Shown here in pieces: positions 15,811 through 23,375 of a stretch of DNA of 64,000 bases; the stretch's first letter is position 1, and every line of letters begins with the position of its first letter. The notes under the pieces are model-generated. The model was not told where the DNA came from. It did not search any database and saw only the letters and a program-made list of their open reading frames with translations. Source of the stretch: CAYVOV01 sp964453525 (GTDB taxonomy: Bacteria; Chloroflexota; Dehalococcoidia; Dehalococcoidales; UBA2162); NCBI GenBank assembly GCA_964453525.1, contig CAYVOV010000010.1:62001-126000 (forward strand), in the 5' to 3' direction. Both the position numbers and the translations under genes were made by a program.

Positions 15811-17595
15811 ATGGGAGTCACAAAAAAGATTACCTGGATATTGATAAGCTGCCTGATGGTCATCGCTCTCGTGTTGGCATCATGCGGTCCAGCTGGTGAG
15901 GAGGAAGAAGGAGGCCCTGTCGGAACCGATGAACCGCAATACGGCGGTAAGCTTACCATCATCACCCCCACCGATCTCACTGTTTTCGGAGCTGCCGCAT
16001 TGCCAAGGAGTGTCCAGCAGGGTGGCCTCGTCCTGGAGCAAATACTGGGTTTGGACCGGACCAGAGGATCGGCCGGCACCGGAGAGGGCGATTTCGGTGA
16101 AGGCGTTCCCGAGTTTAAATATGTAATTGGTCAGCTCGCCGAAAGCTGGGAAGCTCCTGAGGTAGGTGTCTGGAAACTCAAGATACGTCAGGGTGTGCAT
16201 TTTGCCTATCACCCGGACTTTGAAGCCAGCCAGCTGGTAAACGGGCGGGAAATGACTGCTGAAGACGTTGCCTATAGTATTGAGTATCTCAGGGATACGG
16301 AGTCGTCATGGGTCAATTCTTCCGAACCGGCATTGATACAAAATACAACCGTAGAGAGGACAGGCCCGTGGGAAATAACGGTCAATACCCCGGTAGCAGC
16401 CACCACCGGTTACCTCTGGATAATGGGTGGCGGAGGCAGCCAGTTCGTCTGGCCAAAGGAGATGCTGGATAAATACGGCACCAGCAATGAGTGGCAGGAC
16501 CAGGTGGGGACGGGACCCTTTATCCTGAACGACTTTACCCCGGGCAGCGTCGCCAAATACATCAGGAATGACAATTACTGGGATAAGAATCCATGTGGTC
16601 GCGGCGAGGGAGACCAGTTGCCTTACATTGATAATATAGATTACCTCATCGTGCCTGACCTTTCGACGCGGCTGGCGGCGTTGAGGACCGGTAAGGCTGA
16701 CTGGACAACTGAAATATTAACACGTGAAGACACGGAGACCCTGCTGACTACCAACCCCGATATGCAGAAACGCCAGACGGTTTTATACCCGATACATGTC
16801 GGCGGCAGGGTTGATATGCCGGAGAAGCCTTTCTCGAAAAAGAAAGTGCGCCAGGCAATGATGCTGGCTATCAACCATCCGGAGATCGTGGAAGACCTCT
16901 ATGATGGCCAGGCGGACTTCCTGTACAGCCCGGCGTCGAGGTTCAACCCGACTGTTCATATCCCGCTGGAAGAGCAGCCCGAGATAGTCCAGGAAATGTA
17001 CGGATACAATCCAGAAAAAGCCAGGCAGTTCCTGGCAGAAGCAGGTTACCCTGACGGATTCAAGACAAGTTTGGTGATAAGTAGCCAAACCGATCATACC
17101 CAGGCAGCAGAATTACTGAAGGCTTACTGGGCTGATGTGGGCATAGATGTTGAGATTGATGTCAATGAACCCTCCGCATGGACAGGTCGCTGGGCGCGGC
17201 ACCAGGAAGAAGACCTGCTGATGACCCACAGTATTTTCTCCGGTGGAAACGCTGACCTCTTCGTCAGGTACAGTCTCGGCTACTACCGTGGTCCGAACGT
17301 CTTTAACATCAGTCATGTCAATGACCCGCCGGGAACCGACCCTGTCATTGAGGCAGCCTACGAGAAGCAGGCAGAAAACGTGATGGTAAATTACCCCGCT
17401 GCTGACAAGGCATTCAGGGATATAGTACCTTATATCCTGGAGAACGCTTTCCTAATCCAGCTGCCGGCTCCGTGGGGATTCCGCGTCTGGCAGCCCTGGC
17501 TCAAGAACTACTATGGTGAAGGGATATCAAAATTCTGGATTCAATATGCCTGGGTCGACCAGGATTTGAAGGAGAAGATGACAGGAACCAGATAA
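15811..17595 (+). CDS. ABC transporter substrate-binding lipoprotein, family 5 (peptide/organic solute)
   Basis: A 594-aa extracytoplasmic solute-binding protein of SBP family 5 (OppA/DppA-like). Residues 1-24 are a lipoprotein signal peptide with lipobox LVLASC and lipid-modified Cys25, followed by an acidic linker. Family landmarks are YGGKLTIITPTDL, LAESWEAPEVGVWKLKIRQGVHF, GREMTAEDVAYSIE, VGTGPFILNDFTPGS and a C-terminal PWGFRVWQPWLKNYYGEG. I choose the ATG at 15811 because AAAGGAGAGG precedes it; an ATG at 15778 has no ribosome site. No permease or ATPase lies beside it, so it must work with a transporter encoded elsewhere. It is a diverged paralogue of the gene at 30143, sharing promoter and leader architecture. 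Confidence 0.9.
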   Translation: MGVTKKITWILISCLMVIALVLASCGPAGEEEEGGPVGTDEPQYGGKLTIITPTDLTVFGAAALPRSVQQGGLVLEQILGLDRTRGSAGTGEGDFGEGVPEFKYVIGQLAESWEAPEVGVWKLKIRQGVHFAYHPDFEASQLVNGREMTAEDVAYSIEYLRDTESSWVNSSEPALIQNTTVERTGPWEITVNTPVAATTGYLWIMGGGGSQFVWPKEMLDKYGTSNEWQDQVGTGPFILNDFTPGSVAKYIRNDNYWDKNPCGRGEGDQLPYIDNIDYLIVPDLSTRLAALRTGKADWTTEILTREDTETLLTTNPDMQKRQTVLYPIHVGGRVDMPEKPFSKKKVRQAMMLAINHPEIVEDLYDGQADFLYSPASRFNPTVHIPLEEQPEIVQEMYGYNPEKARQFLAEAGYPDGFKTSLVISSQTDHTQAAELLKAYWADVGIDVEIDVNEPSAWTGRWARHQEEDLLMTHSIFSGGNADLFVRYSLGYYRGPNVFNISHVNDPPGTDPVIEAAYEKQAENVMVNYPAADKAFRDIVPYILENAFLIQLPAPWGFRVWQPWLKNYYGEGISKFWIQYAWVDQDLKEKMTGTR

Positions 17596-17641
17596 ATGCT
17601 ATGACGGAGCGGTGCTACATCGCTTTTTAAAAAGGTAAATG

Positions 17642-17702
17642 GGGCGACCGCCTGGAAGAGCGGCACGAGGTGCAGGAAGGAAAGGTGGTCGCCCGGTTTT
17701 TT
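17642..17702 (+). terminator. Rho-independent terminator after the first SBP gene
   Basis: GGGCGACCGCC (17642-17652) pairs over 11 positions with GGTGGTCGCCC (17684-17694), followed by GGTTTTTT. The loop of about 31 bases holds smaller dyads. It separates the SBP gene from the URO-D-like gene. Confidence 0.75.
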
Positions 17703-17797
17703 ATCACCTCTGCATTATCGCTCCGAACCTTGAAATACTGTATAAGAAGCACTACTATGATAAACGTTATTGCTTTTTAAAAAGCGGGAGGGAAACA

Positions 17798-19051
17798 TTG
17801 GCAGACAAAACAGCCGAACAATTGTATCAGGAGAGAAACAAAAGAGTAAACGATGCCGTACGTCTGGATATACCCGACCGCGTACCGATAGATATGTCAT
17901 TCGGCTATTTCCCGGCCAAGTATGCGGGAGTGCCCGCTTCGGTTGTATATTATGAGCCTGACAAATGGCTGGAAGCCGTTAAAAAGACGCTGATGGACTT
18001 TCAGCCGGACTCCCTCTTTTACGTTCAGGCTCTTGCCCCAGGAAAAGCAATGGAAATACTGGACCCGAAGACGATTAGGTGGCCCGGCTACGGCGTTTCT
18101 CCCTACCACGCCAACCAGGCAATCGAAGGCGAGTGGATGAAACCTGACGAATACGACCTTCTTCTCCATGATCCCACCGATTTTATCCTCAGGGTCTATC
18201 TGCCGCGAATCATAGGAGCGATGGAACCGTTCGACAAGCTGCCGAAATTATCCGCGATGGGTTACGGTTACTTCGGAGCAATGACACTCGCCGAAACGCT
18301 TGCCCAACCGGAAGTGGCTGCTGCAATCGAGCGGTTACAGCAAGCGGGACGGGAGTCGATTGCATGGCGAAAGACCATGCCGGATTTGCATGAGGAGATA
18401 AAAAAGCTCGGTTTTCCGATTGGTGGTATGGGAGCCGGAGGAGCCCCCTTTGACCAGGTTATGAATAATCTCCGGGGAATGCCGGGCACAATGCTGGATA
18501 TGTTCCGGCAGCCGGACAAACTTCATGAGTTAATCGACTCGTTCCTGGAAAGTTCGCTGGCGCGCATAGCATCGATGCCTCAGAGAACCGATAGCCCCAG
18601 GGTCTTCATGGCTACCCACCGCGGTTCAGACGGCTTCATGTCACTGAAACAATTCGAGGAGTTCTACTGGCCCGGACTGAAGACGGTCATCCTGGCCGTA
18701 ATCGATAAGGGCATGGTGCCTTGTATTTTCTTCGAAGGTGACTGGACAATGCGCCTGGAGTACCTGCTGGAACTGCCAAGGGCAAAACTCATGGCGCACT
18801 TTGATTCCACAGATATTTTCCGGGCAAAAGAAGTGCTGAACAACCATATATGTATCAGGGGAAACGTTCCCGGCTCATTGCTTACAGCCGGCACCGTCGG
18901 TGAGGTGAAAGATTACTGTAAAAAACTAATTGATGTCGTCGGTAAAGATGGAGGCCTTGTCGTATGCCCCAGAGTTGTTCCCGATGAGGCTACACCGGAA
19001 AACCTCCACGCGATGATAGACTTTACCAAGGAATACGGAGTCTACAGTTAA
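17798..19051 (+). CDS. Uroporphyrinogen decarboxylase-fold protein, MtaA/CmuA-like methyltransferase candidate
   Basis: A 417-aa protein of the URO-D superfamily. Members outside haem synthesis are mostly methylcobamide:acceptor methyltransferases. Visible features are RVPIDMSFGYFPAKYAG near the N-terminus, a Gly-rich AMGYGYFGAMTLAE, the central ATHRGSDGFMSLKQFEEFY typical of the environmental subgroup, and NHICIRGNVPGSLL, which offers the His-x-Cys of the MtaA zinc site; a further Cys occurs in LVVCPRVVPDEATPEN. The TTG at 17798 is preceded by GGGAGGG at 6 bases; upstream in-frame codons run through the terminator and are not coding. No corrinoid protein gene is nearby. A C1 or methyl-transfer role is likely, the substrate unknown. 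Confidence 0.75.
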   Translation: MADKTAEQLYQERNKRVNDAVRLDIPDRVPIDMSFGYFPAKYAGVPASVVYYEPDKWLEAVKKTLMDFQPDSLFYVQALAPGKAMEILDPKTIRWPGYGVSPYHANQAIEGEWMKPDEYDLLLHDPTDFILRVYLPRIIGAMEPFDKLPKLSAMGYGYFGAMTLAETLAQPEVAAAIERLQQAGRESIAWRKTMPDLHEEIKKLGFPIGGMGAGGAPFDQVMNNLRGMPGTMLDMFRQPDKLHELIDSFLESSLARIASMPQRTDSPRVFMATHRGSDGFMSLKQFEEFYWPGLKTVILAVIDKGMVPCIFFEGDWTMRLEYLLELPRAKLMAHFDSTDIFRAKEVLNNHICIRGNVPGSLLTAGTVGEVKDYCKKLIDVVGKDGGLVVCPRVVPDEATPENLHAMIDFTKEYGVYS

Positions 19052-19143
19052 CCCGGGGCTTTATTGTGCAATAAAGTGAAATAACCTGTTTTATCTAAAC
19101 TGAGCACGGGGAGCCGGTGCAATATGGCGCGTAATAGATTGTA

Positions 19144-19189
19144 AAGATTTCGGCGACGCCGGCAGTCAGCCGTACATCGCCGAAATCTT
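19144..19189. other. Long intergenic hairpin between convergent genes
   Basis: AAGATTTCGGCGA (19144-19156) and TCGCCGAAATCTT (19177-19189) form a perfect 13-bp stem, with a smaller CGGC/GCCG dyad in the loop. It lies between the ends of the URO-D-like and secreted-protein genes, where a two-way terminator would be expected, but there is no T-tract on either strand. Confidence 0.5.
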
Positions 19190-19273
19190 CCCCTAACTAT
19201 CTGGTTGGATGTCTTCTATTTATCTTTCGTTATGGTATCTTTACTCCGGTCACAAACATCAATAGTATGATTT

Positions 19274-19738
19274 CTATTGATAGTAATAAATGAGGTCGGT
19301 GTCCGAATATACTGCTCCGCCATATTCACCGGTGACTGTGGCTTCCTGAGTAATCTCTCCGTAGAGAGCTGCATACGGTCCGACGGTAACTTCCATTGAT
19401 TCTCCAGGAAGCAGGGTGGTTCTCGGCAGGGCAATGGTTCCTAAGATGCTATCTTCGAGTGTGATGTTCTCCAGTGTGGCATCACCTGTGTTGGTTATAA
19501 CGTATTTGAATACCCATACGGCTTCATCACCCCCGGCTAAGCGAGGCCCTGGCGCTTCATCTGCATCGTCCCAGTCTAATTCTAAATAACACGCCACGTA
19601 GCTCTCTACGTTAATCTCCGGATTGGAGCACGGATAACAGCTTAATGCGTATTTGGGGAATGCGGCGCCTGAGCAAAATGCAAGGGGCATAAGCAGAGCC
19701 ACTACCACTACTGAAAGTATTACATTCCTGAAAAACAT
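19274..19738 (-). CDS. Secreted protein with one DUF11-like/CARDB-like domain
   Basis: A 154-aa exported protein of unknown role. Residues 1-25 are a hydrophobic signal peptide; a Cys in PLAFCSG could be lipid-modified, but Phe at -1 is unusual for a lipobox, so ordinary secretion is as likely. Two further cysteines lie in LSCYPCSNPE. From about residue 60 it has a beta-sandwich pattern, FKYVITNTGDATLENITLED followed by LLPGESMEVTVG, characteristic of DUF11-type repeats. It stands alone, divergent from the LuxR-type gene with 560 bases between them. Confidence 0.7.
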   Translation of the reverse strand: MFFRNVILSVVVVALLMPLAFCSGAAFPKYALSCYPCSNPEINVESYVACYLELDWDDADEAPGPRLAGGDEAVWVFKYVITNTGDATLENITLEDSILGTIALPRTTLLPGESMEVTVGPYAALYGEITQEATVTGEYGGAVYSDTDLIYYYQ

Positions 19739-20298
19739 ATGGTTCCTCTCCTATAATACCTTTTCTTGAGCCTACATGACTTTTATAAAATCACATGATA
19801 TATCTACCAGTGATTCCAGAATAATTATCCAGGCAACGAAATCAATTCATAATGCATTACTCTAACTCTGTGTCATAACATAACACAAGAAGGTGGTAAT
19901 CCAGGTCTTACGGGTGCCTGGTTTGGTGGAAATTGAGTGGATTGTTGGTGACCAAATTATATAAAAAGCAGGCATATCAGATTAATACTGGAGAGAAGTG
20001 ATATAACTGTACAGTAGCCATGATAGTATCACGAGTATAGTTTATGTGAGCCAAAAGGCTCGAAATGTAGATAATCCCAAAAAACACGAGTCAGAACGAT
20101 TCGAAATAAGTTGACAATGAAGCTTTTACTTCATAGAGTGTATATAGTACTTTTGTTTTTAACTGTGGGCAATAATTAAAGAAATAATAGCCCATGAGGA
20201 TAGTAGTATAAAAAAACAACAGATTTTCATCTTTCATTTGTAACCCAGCCGGGTAGTATTACTATTCCTATTAGGACAGGTAAAGAAGAATAGATATC
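19739..20298. other. 560-bp gene-free intergenic region with divergent regulatory sequence
   Basis: No credible ORF or repeat was found. It is AT-rich and holds the start of the secreted-protein gene on the minus strand and a promoter-like TTGACA at 20111 with an inverted repeat for the plus strand. Apart from those, nothing could be identified. Confidence 0.5.
20111..20146 (+). promoter_or_regulatory. Promoter-like -35 with an embedded 6-bp inverted repeat
   Basis: TTGACA at 20111-20116 is directly followed by ATGAAG-6-CTTCAT (20117-20134), a perfect inverted repeat that would sit in the spacer. Candidate -10 boxes are TAGAGT 18 bases on or TATAGT further away, both imperfect. It is 165 bases upstream of the LuxR-type gene. 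A repressor operator is plausible but unproven. Confidence 0.35.
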
Positions 20299-20820
20299 AT
20301 GAATACCGTCAAAACCAGAGATACTGAGCAATCAGACCCGGAGCTGGAACAGCTGGCCACAAAGATGGCGAGAAGCAGAACGAATATAGCAATGTGGGAC
20401 CTCAACATTGTTTTTATGCTCTTTGCCGTTCTCGTTATAGTAGTCATAATGATATCGCTGGACGTTGACACAATGATTGTGTCGCCGGTGGCGATTGCCG
20501 GATTACTTATGGTATGGGTGATGGGGAGAAGACGTGGCAAGAGACTGTTTAATCAGTTCTTCGTTGAAGAGTTCTCAAATCTGCAGCAAGATACGGATAA
20601 AGAAGTTACGGCCTTAGCGGAACCGCTGACCGCCAGAGAGGTAGAAATCCTTCGTTATGTGTCTCAAGGCTTCGCCAATAAACGGATAGCGCATGAGCTC
20701 GGAATTAGCGTTAATACCGTCAAGATTTTCATGCGGAGAATCATGACTAAACTGAATGCCAGTGACCGTACCGGAGCGGTGGTTACTGCCATCAAAAACG
20801 GTATTATCTCTATTGCTTAA
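20299..20820 (+). CDS. Membrane-anchored LuxR-type HTH protein
   Basis: A 173-aa protein with two membrane helices (about residues 36-55 and 60-77) followed by a cytosolic linker and a C-terminal LuxR/FixJ-type DNA-binding domain: LTAREVEILRYVSQGFANKRIAHELGISVNTVK (about 111-143), then a second helix block with KLNASDRTGAVVTAIKNGII. There is no receiver, PAS or autoinducer domain. A short N-terminal charged segment precedes the first helix. One-component membrane-bound regulators of this shape may sense envelope or membrane state; the signal is unknown. A clean terminator follows, so it is monocistronic. Confidence 0.8.
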   Translation: MNTVKTRDTEQSDPELEQLATKMARSRTNIAMWDLNIVFMLFAVLVIVVIMISLDVDTMIVSPVAIAGLLMVWVMGRRRGKRLFNQFFVEEFSNLQQDTDKEVTALAEPLTAREVEILRYVSQGFANKRIAHELGISVNTVKIFMRRIMTKLNASDRTGAVVTAIKNGIISIA

Positions 20821-20879
20821 ATTGACCAAATGAACAATAGCGGTTAGAAGCCCGGTAAGACCTTTGTTATATTATTTAT

Positions 20880-20907
20880 GGGGGGCGAAAGCCTCCCTTC
20901 CTTTTTA
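20880..20907 (+). terminator. Rho-independent terminator after the LuxR-type gene
   Basis: GGGGGGC (20880-20886), the GAAA tetraloop and GCCTCCC (20891-20897) form a 7-bp stem with one G-T pair, followed by TTCCTTTTTAT. Confidence 0.85.
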
Positions 20908-21013
20908 TCAGGCTTAATACTTATGTACTGGCTGCCCGTAAAGGTGCAATACTGGTCTTGTTGGATACTCAGATTATATACCTTTGGATAATGAAATTAG
21001 CCCAATAGAATGA

Positions 21014-21041
21014 TTGATTGAGCGGTGAATTAGGCTATAGT
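21014..21041 (+). promoter_or_regulatory. Possible promoter of the small HTH gene
   Basis: TTGATT at 21014-21019, a 16-base spacer and TATAGT at 21036-21041 place a start near 21048, about 28 bases before the ATG at 21076. The match is moderate. Confidence 0.35.
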
Positions 21042-21075
21042 GGTTATACAGGCTCATAAAAGGGGGAATTTAACA

Positions 21076-21267
21076 ATGCTGCGAAACAGGATGAAAATCA
21101 AAACTATAAGTATAGAAGATGTGGCCTGGCTTCTGGGTACTGATGTCAGTACAGTAAAGCTGTGGGCGAGTTCGGGAATTATAAAGTCGTGCCATACTAC
21201 TCATCGCGGTGAGCAGATGTTTCGCCGAGAGGATGTCGCAAATCTCCTCGCCAGCTTGGGCGCGTAA
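21076..21267 (+). CDS. Small helix-turn-helix protein (MerR/excisionase-like)
   Basis: A 63-aa protein that is essentially one winged helix-turn-helix of the DNA-binding-domain/excisionase type: ISIEDVAWLLGTDVSTVKLWASSGIIKSC, then an arginine-rich wing with FRREDVANLLASLG. The ATG at 21076 is chosen because AGGGGG precedes it by about 9 bases; the frame is open to 21040 without a ribosome site. No integrase or effector lies beside it, so it is not obviously phage-derived. It may be a stand-alone regulator or a specificity factor for neighbouring regulators. Confidence 0.7.
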   Translation: MLRNRMKIKTISIEDVAWLLGTDVSTVKLWASSGIIKSCHTTHRGEQMFRREDVANLLASLGA

Positions 21268-21283
21268 ACCGACACTTCATCCC

Positions 21284-21320
21284 ATATCAGGCTATTGAGT
21301 CCCTAGCTCATGCCTGATAT
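21284..21320. terminator. Hairpin after the small HTH gene, likely terminator
   Basis: ATATCAGGC (21284-21292) pairs perfectly with GCCTGATAT (21312-21320), with an inner TGAG/CTCA. Only a short CTTTT follows a few bases later, so termination strength is uncertain. Confidence 0.5.
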
Positions 21321-21532
21321 CACGCTTTTGAAGTATTACCATTTAGAGATTTCTGATAGTTCTCACTGGACATATCTAAAGTCGTGCGACCGCTTCAGCT
21401 CATTTTGCCATGCCCGGCATTGTATATAACAAAAGTCATATGTCTTGTCCAGATAAATTGTTTAAACTTACAAAAAGATAATAAACGGATTTTATATCCA
21501 TACGAAACGGTTTTACCGAGAGGACAACAAGT

Positions 21533-22228
21533 TTGAAGGTACTGGTTATCGATAATGACCAAGAAATTGTCAAAGATATTTCTTTCTGCCTGCAGGTGAG
21601 ATATCCGAACGTTAACGTAATAGTGACTGATAAGGGGCACCGGGGAATAGAATTGGTGGAGGAAGAGTCACCTGAACTCGTCCTTGTTAATTCTTCTTTA
21701 CCTGATATGTCGACTCTGGATTTAGTCAGGGAAATACGTGAATTTTCCGATGTTGCCTTGCTTATTATTACTGATGAACTCAACCCCTTGGAGAGAGCCA
21801 AGGAACTGGAAATGGGGGCTGATGAGTATATCATGAAGCCTTTCAATCCCATCGAATTTCTGGCCAAGATAAGGGCGCTGCTCCGCCGTATTGATGGGAA
21901 TGGCTTCCAGAATCAGGAAATAGTCAATATAGGAAATGAGCTGTCTGTCGATTTCGCCAGGCGTGAAGTCTTCCTTTCAGGGAAACGACTCAACCTGACT
22001 CCCATAGAATATAATTTACTGGCGACACTGGTTAAAAACGAAGGTAGAGTCCTTACCCATAGCTTTCTTCTGGGAAAGGTCTGGGGATTGGAAGACGATA
22101 GTGATTTCAGCTATATCAAGAAATACATCTATCGCCTGCGTTCCAAACTCAACTACCTTGGAGACATGTCAAAAGTTATCCTCACTGAACGGGGTGTAGG
22201 TTACCGGTTCATAAGACCCAACCACTAA
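21533..22228 (+). CDS. OmpR/PhoB-type response regulator with a degenerate receiver
   Basis: A 231-aa two-domain regulator. The receiver (1-118) keeps the fold, the switch Thr (LLIITDE) and the conserved Lys (EYIMKPFNP), but the phospho-acceptor aspartate is replaced by Asn53 (LVLVNSSLPDM) and one acidic-pocket residue by Asn8 (VIDNDQEI). The winged helix (about 130-229) is intact: LTPIEYNLLATLVKNEGRVL, IKKYIYRLRSKLN and TERGVGYRF. The TTG start at 21533 has GAGAGGA upstream. No histidine kinase is next to it. Standard phosphorelay control is therefore unlikely; it may act constitutively as a dimer or be controlled by ligand or partner binding. Confidence 0.88.
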   Translation: MKVLVIDNDQEIVKDISFCLQVRYPNVNVIVTDKGHRGIELVEEESPELVLVNSSLPDMSTLDLVREIREFSDVALLIITDELNPLERAKELEMGADEYIMKPFNPIEFLAKIRALLRRIDGNGFQNQEIVNIGNELSVDFARREVFLSGKRLNLTPIEYNLLATLVKNEGRVLTHSFLLGKVWGLEDDSDFSYIKKYIYRLRSKLNYLGDMSKVILTERGVGYRFIRPNH

Positions 22229-22426
22229 TCGCTCGATAGTTATTTTCTGGTACTTAATAAACCTGCTTACTACGTCTCGAGTGTTTGTTCTCCATTTGCC
22301 CATTATAAACAACCGTTCTCGGCAATTTAGTACCAATCTGTCACTATTTATATACCCAATTTCCACAATTTCAGGCACTTTAAAGACCCGGATTTCCACA
22401 GTTGTGTATTATGCTATCTGCTAGCA

Positions 22427-22687
22427 ATGTTACGTATTAATAGTGATACTACTGGCATCTCAGATATTAGGGTTTTTGATGCTCTGGAAGATGCAGGAAG
22501 TAAATTATCAAGTGCCAGTATTTCCCTGGATAATGCTATGCGGGTATTAATTGAAAACTACCCGGAATTAAATATTCTGCTGAATAGATTGCCGACGATA
22601 AAAAGGCAACATCCGTACCTGCGAATCATCCTGGCGGCATACCTGCGCAGGCACCTGCGTCACCAGCAGAATACCCTGACCAATTAG
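22427..22687 (+). CDS. Hypothetical small protein
   Basis: A possible 86-aa protein with no family I recognise. It begins with a polar segment, then an amphipathic stretch LENYPELNILLNRLP-like region and a basic end rich in Arg and His. There is no clear ribosome binding site before the ATG. It lies in the same direction as its neighbours within the regulatory island, and nothing else occupies this stretch. The call rests on ORF length and position alone. Confidence 0.35.
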   Translation: MLRINSDTTGISDIRVFDALEDAGSKLSSASISLDNAMRVLIENYPELNILLNRLPTIKRQHPYLRIILAAYLRRHLRHQQNTLTN

Positions 22688-22814
22688 CCTTTTTGTTGTT
22701 ATTAGAAGCATTATACAACCTTAATTTGTCTGTAAAGAGAATTGCAGACAATTTTATTTACCTGATAACGCTGGTTTCAGGAGAAAACGAAACTCCCAGG
22801 AGGTTACATACGGA

Positions 22815-23003
22815 ATGACGGAAATAGCGGTAACCTACCTGTGCTGGAGTTGCGGTTCAATTGTTACAAAAAACGAGGAAGTAGATAGCAGGTTACCGCT
22901 ACCTGCTATTGAGCGGTGGAATATCTGCCCGGATTGTATCGGTAATAAAGAAAATAACCGCTCCCCAAAAAGTAGTAATCACAACCACCCGGACAATACA
23001 TAA
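22815..23003 (+). CDS. Small zinc-ribbon protein
   Basis: A 62-aa protein with two CxxC knuckles: YLCWSCGS near residue 9 and NICPDCIG near residue 37, separated by 24 residues, a classic four-Cys zinc ribbon. The tail is polar and Asn/Ser/His-rich. AGGAGG lies 11 bases before the ATG, supporting expression. It may be an adaptor or a nucleic-acid-binding protein in the regulatory island; function unknown. Confidence 0.65.
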   Translation: MTEIAVTYLCWSCGSIVTKNEEVDSRLPLPAIERWNICPDCIGNKENNRSPKSSNHNHPDNT

Positions 23004-23321
23004 CCGGCCTGCCGTCCCACCTCAAATGTCAGCAATTTTTTCTGAAACGGGTATTCTTGCATTTGAAAGGTCCCTGTGAGCCAACCTGCCTGCTGAGCCC
23101 TGGCGGGTAGGAGATAAGGCTATCTCTATAATTCTCCGGTCTCTTCTTTGTCACTGTAAAGCTGCCCCGCTTCCAGCGGGACTCGAACTCATAATATAAT
23201 TCCCAAAATTTGGAAAGGAAATCTGTACATTTTTACTTTTTTTAATTCCGCTAAACCGCTATAATAGACAGTGAAAAATCCCGTTCTGCAATAAATATTT
23301 CTACTGTGAAAAGGTAATACC
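23004..23321. other. Gene-free stretch between the zinc-ribbon and GAF genes
   Basis: It holds hairpin-forming sequence (GAGATA/TATCTC at about 23111-23126 and CCCGCT/AGCGGG at about 23166-23180) and a TATAAT at 23260-23265 that could serve the GAF gene. The motif GAGTTCGAGTCCCGC on the minus strand resembles a tRNA T-arm, but no tRNA can be folded. No ORF was found. Confidence 0.4.
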
Positions 23322-23375
23322 ATTAGAAAGAGCAAGATCCTCCGCATCGTCAGCAATATCAGTGAGTCATTATCA

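Noticed and set aside
15403..20080. Shared 15-mer AAATGTAGATAATCC at about 15403 and 20065
   Set aside because: A 15-bp match is expected by chance once or twice in a window of this size, and the motif is AT-rich without symmetry.
23160..23195. tRNA-like segment (GAGTTCGAGTCCCGC on the minus strand)
   Set aside because: The T-loop resembles a tRNA, but the 5' half of the T-stem does not pair and no anticodon, D-arm or acceptor stem can be placed.
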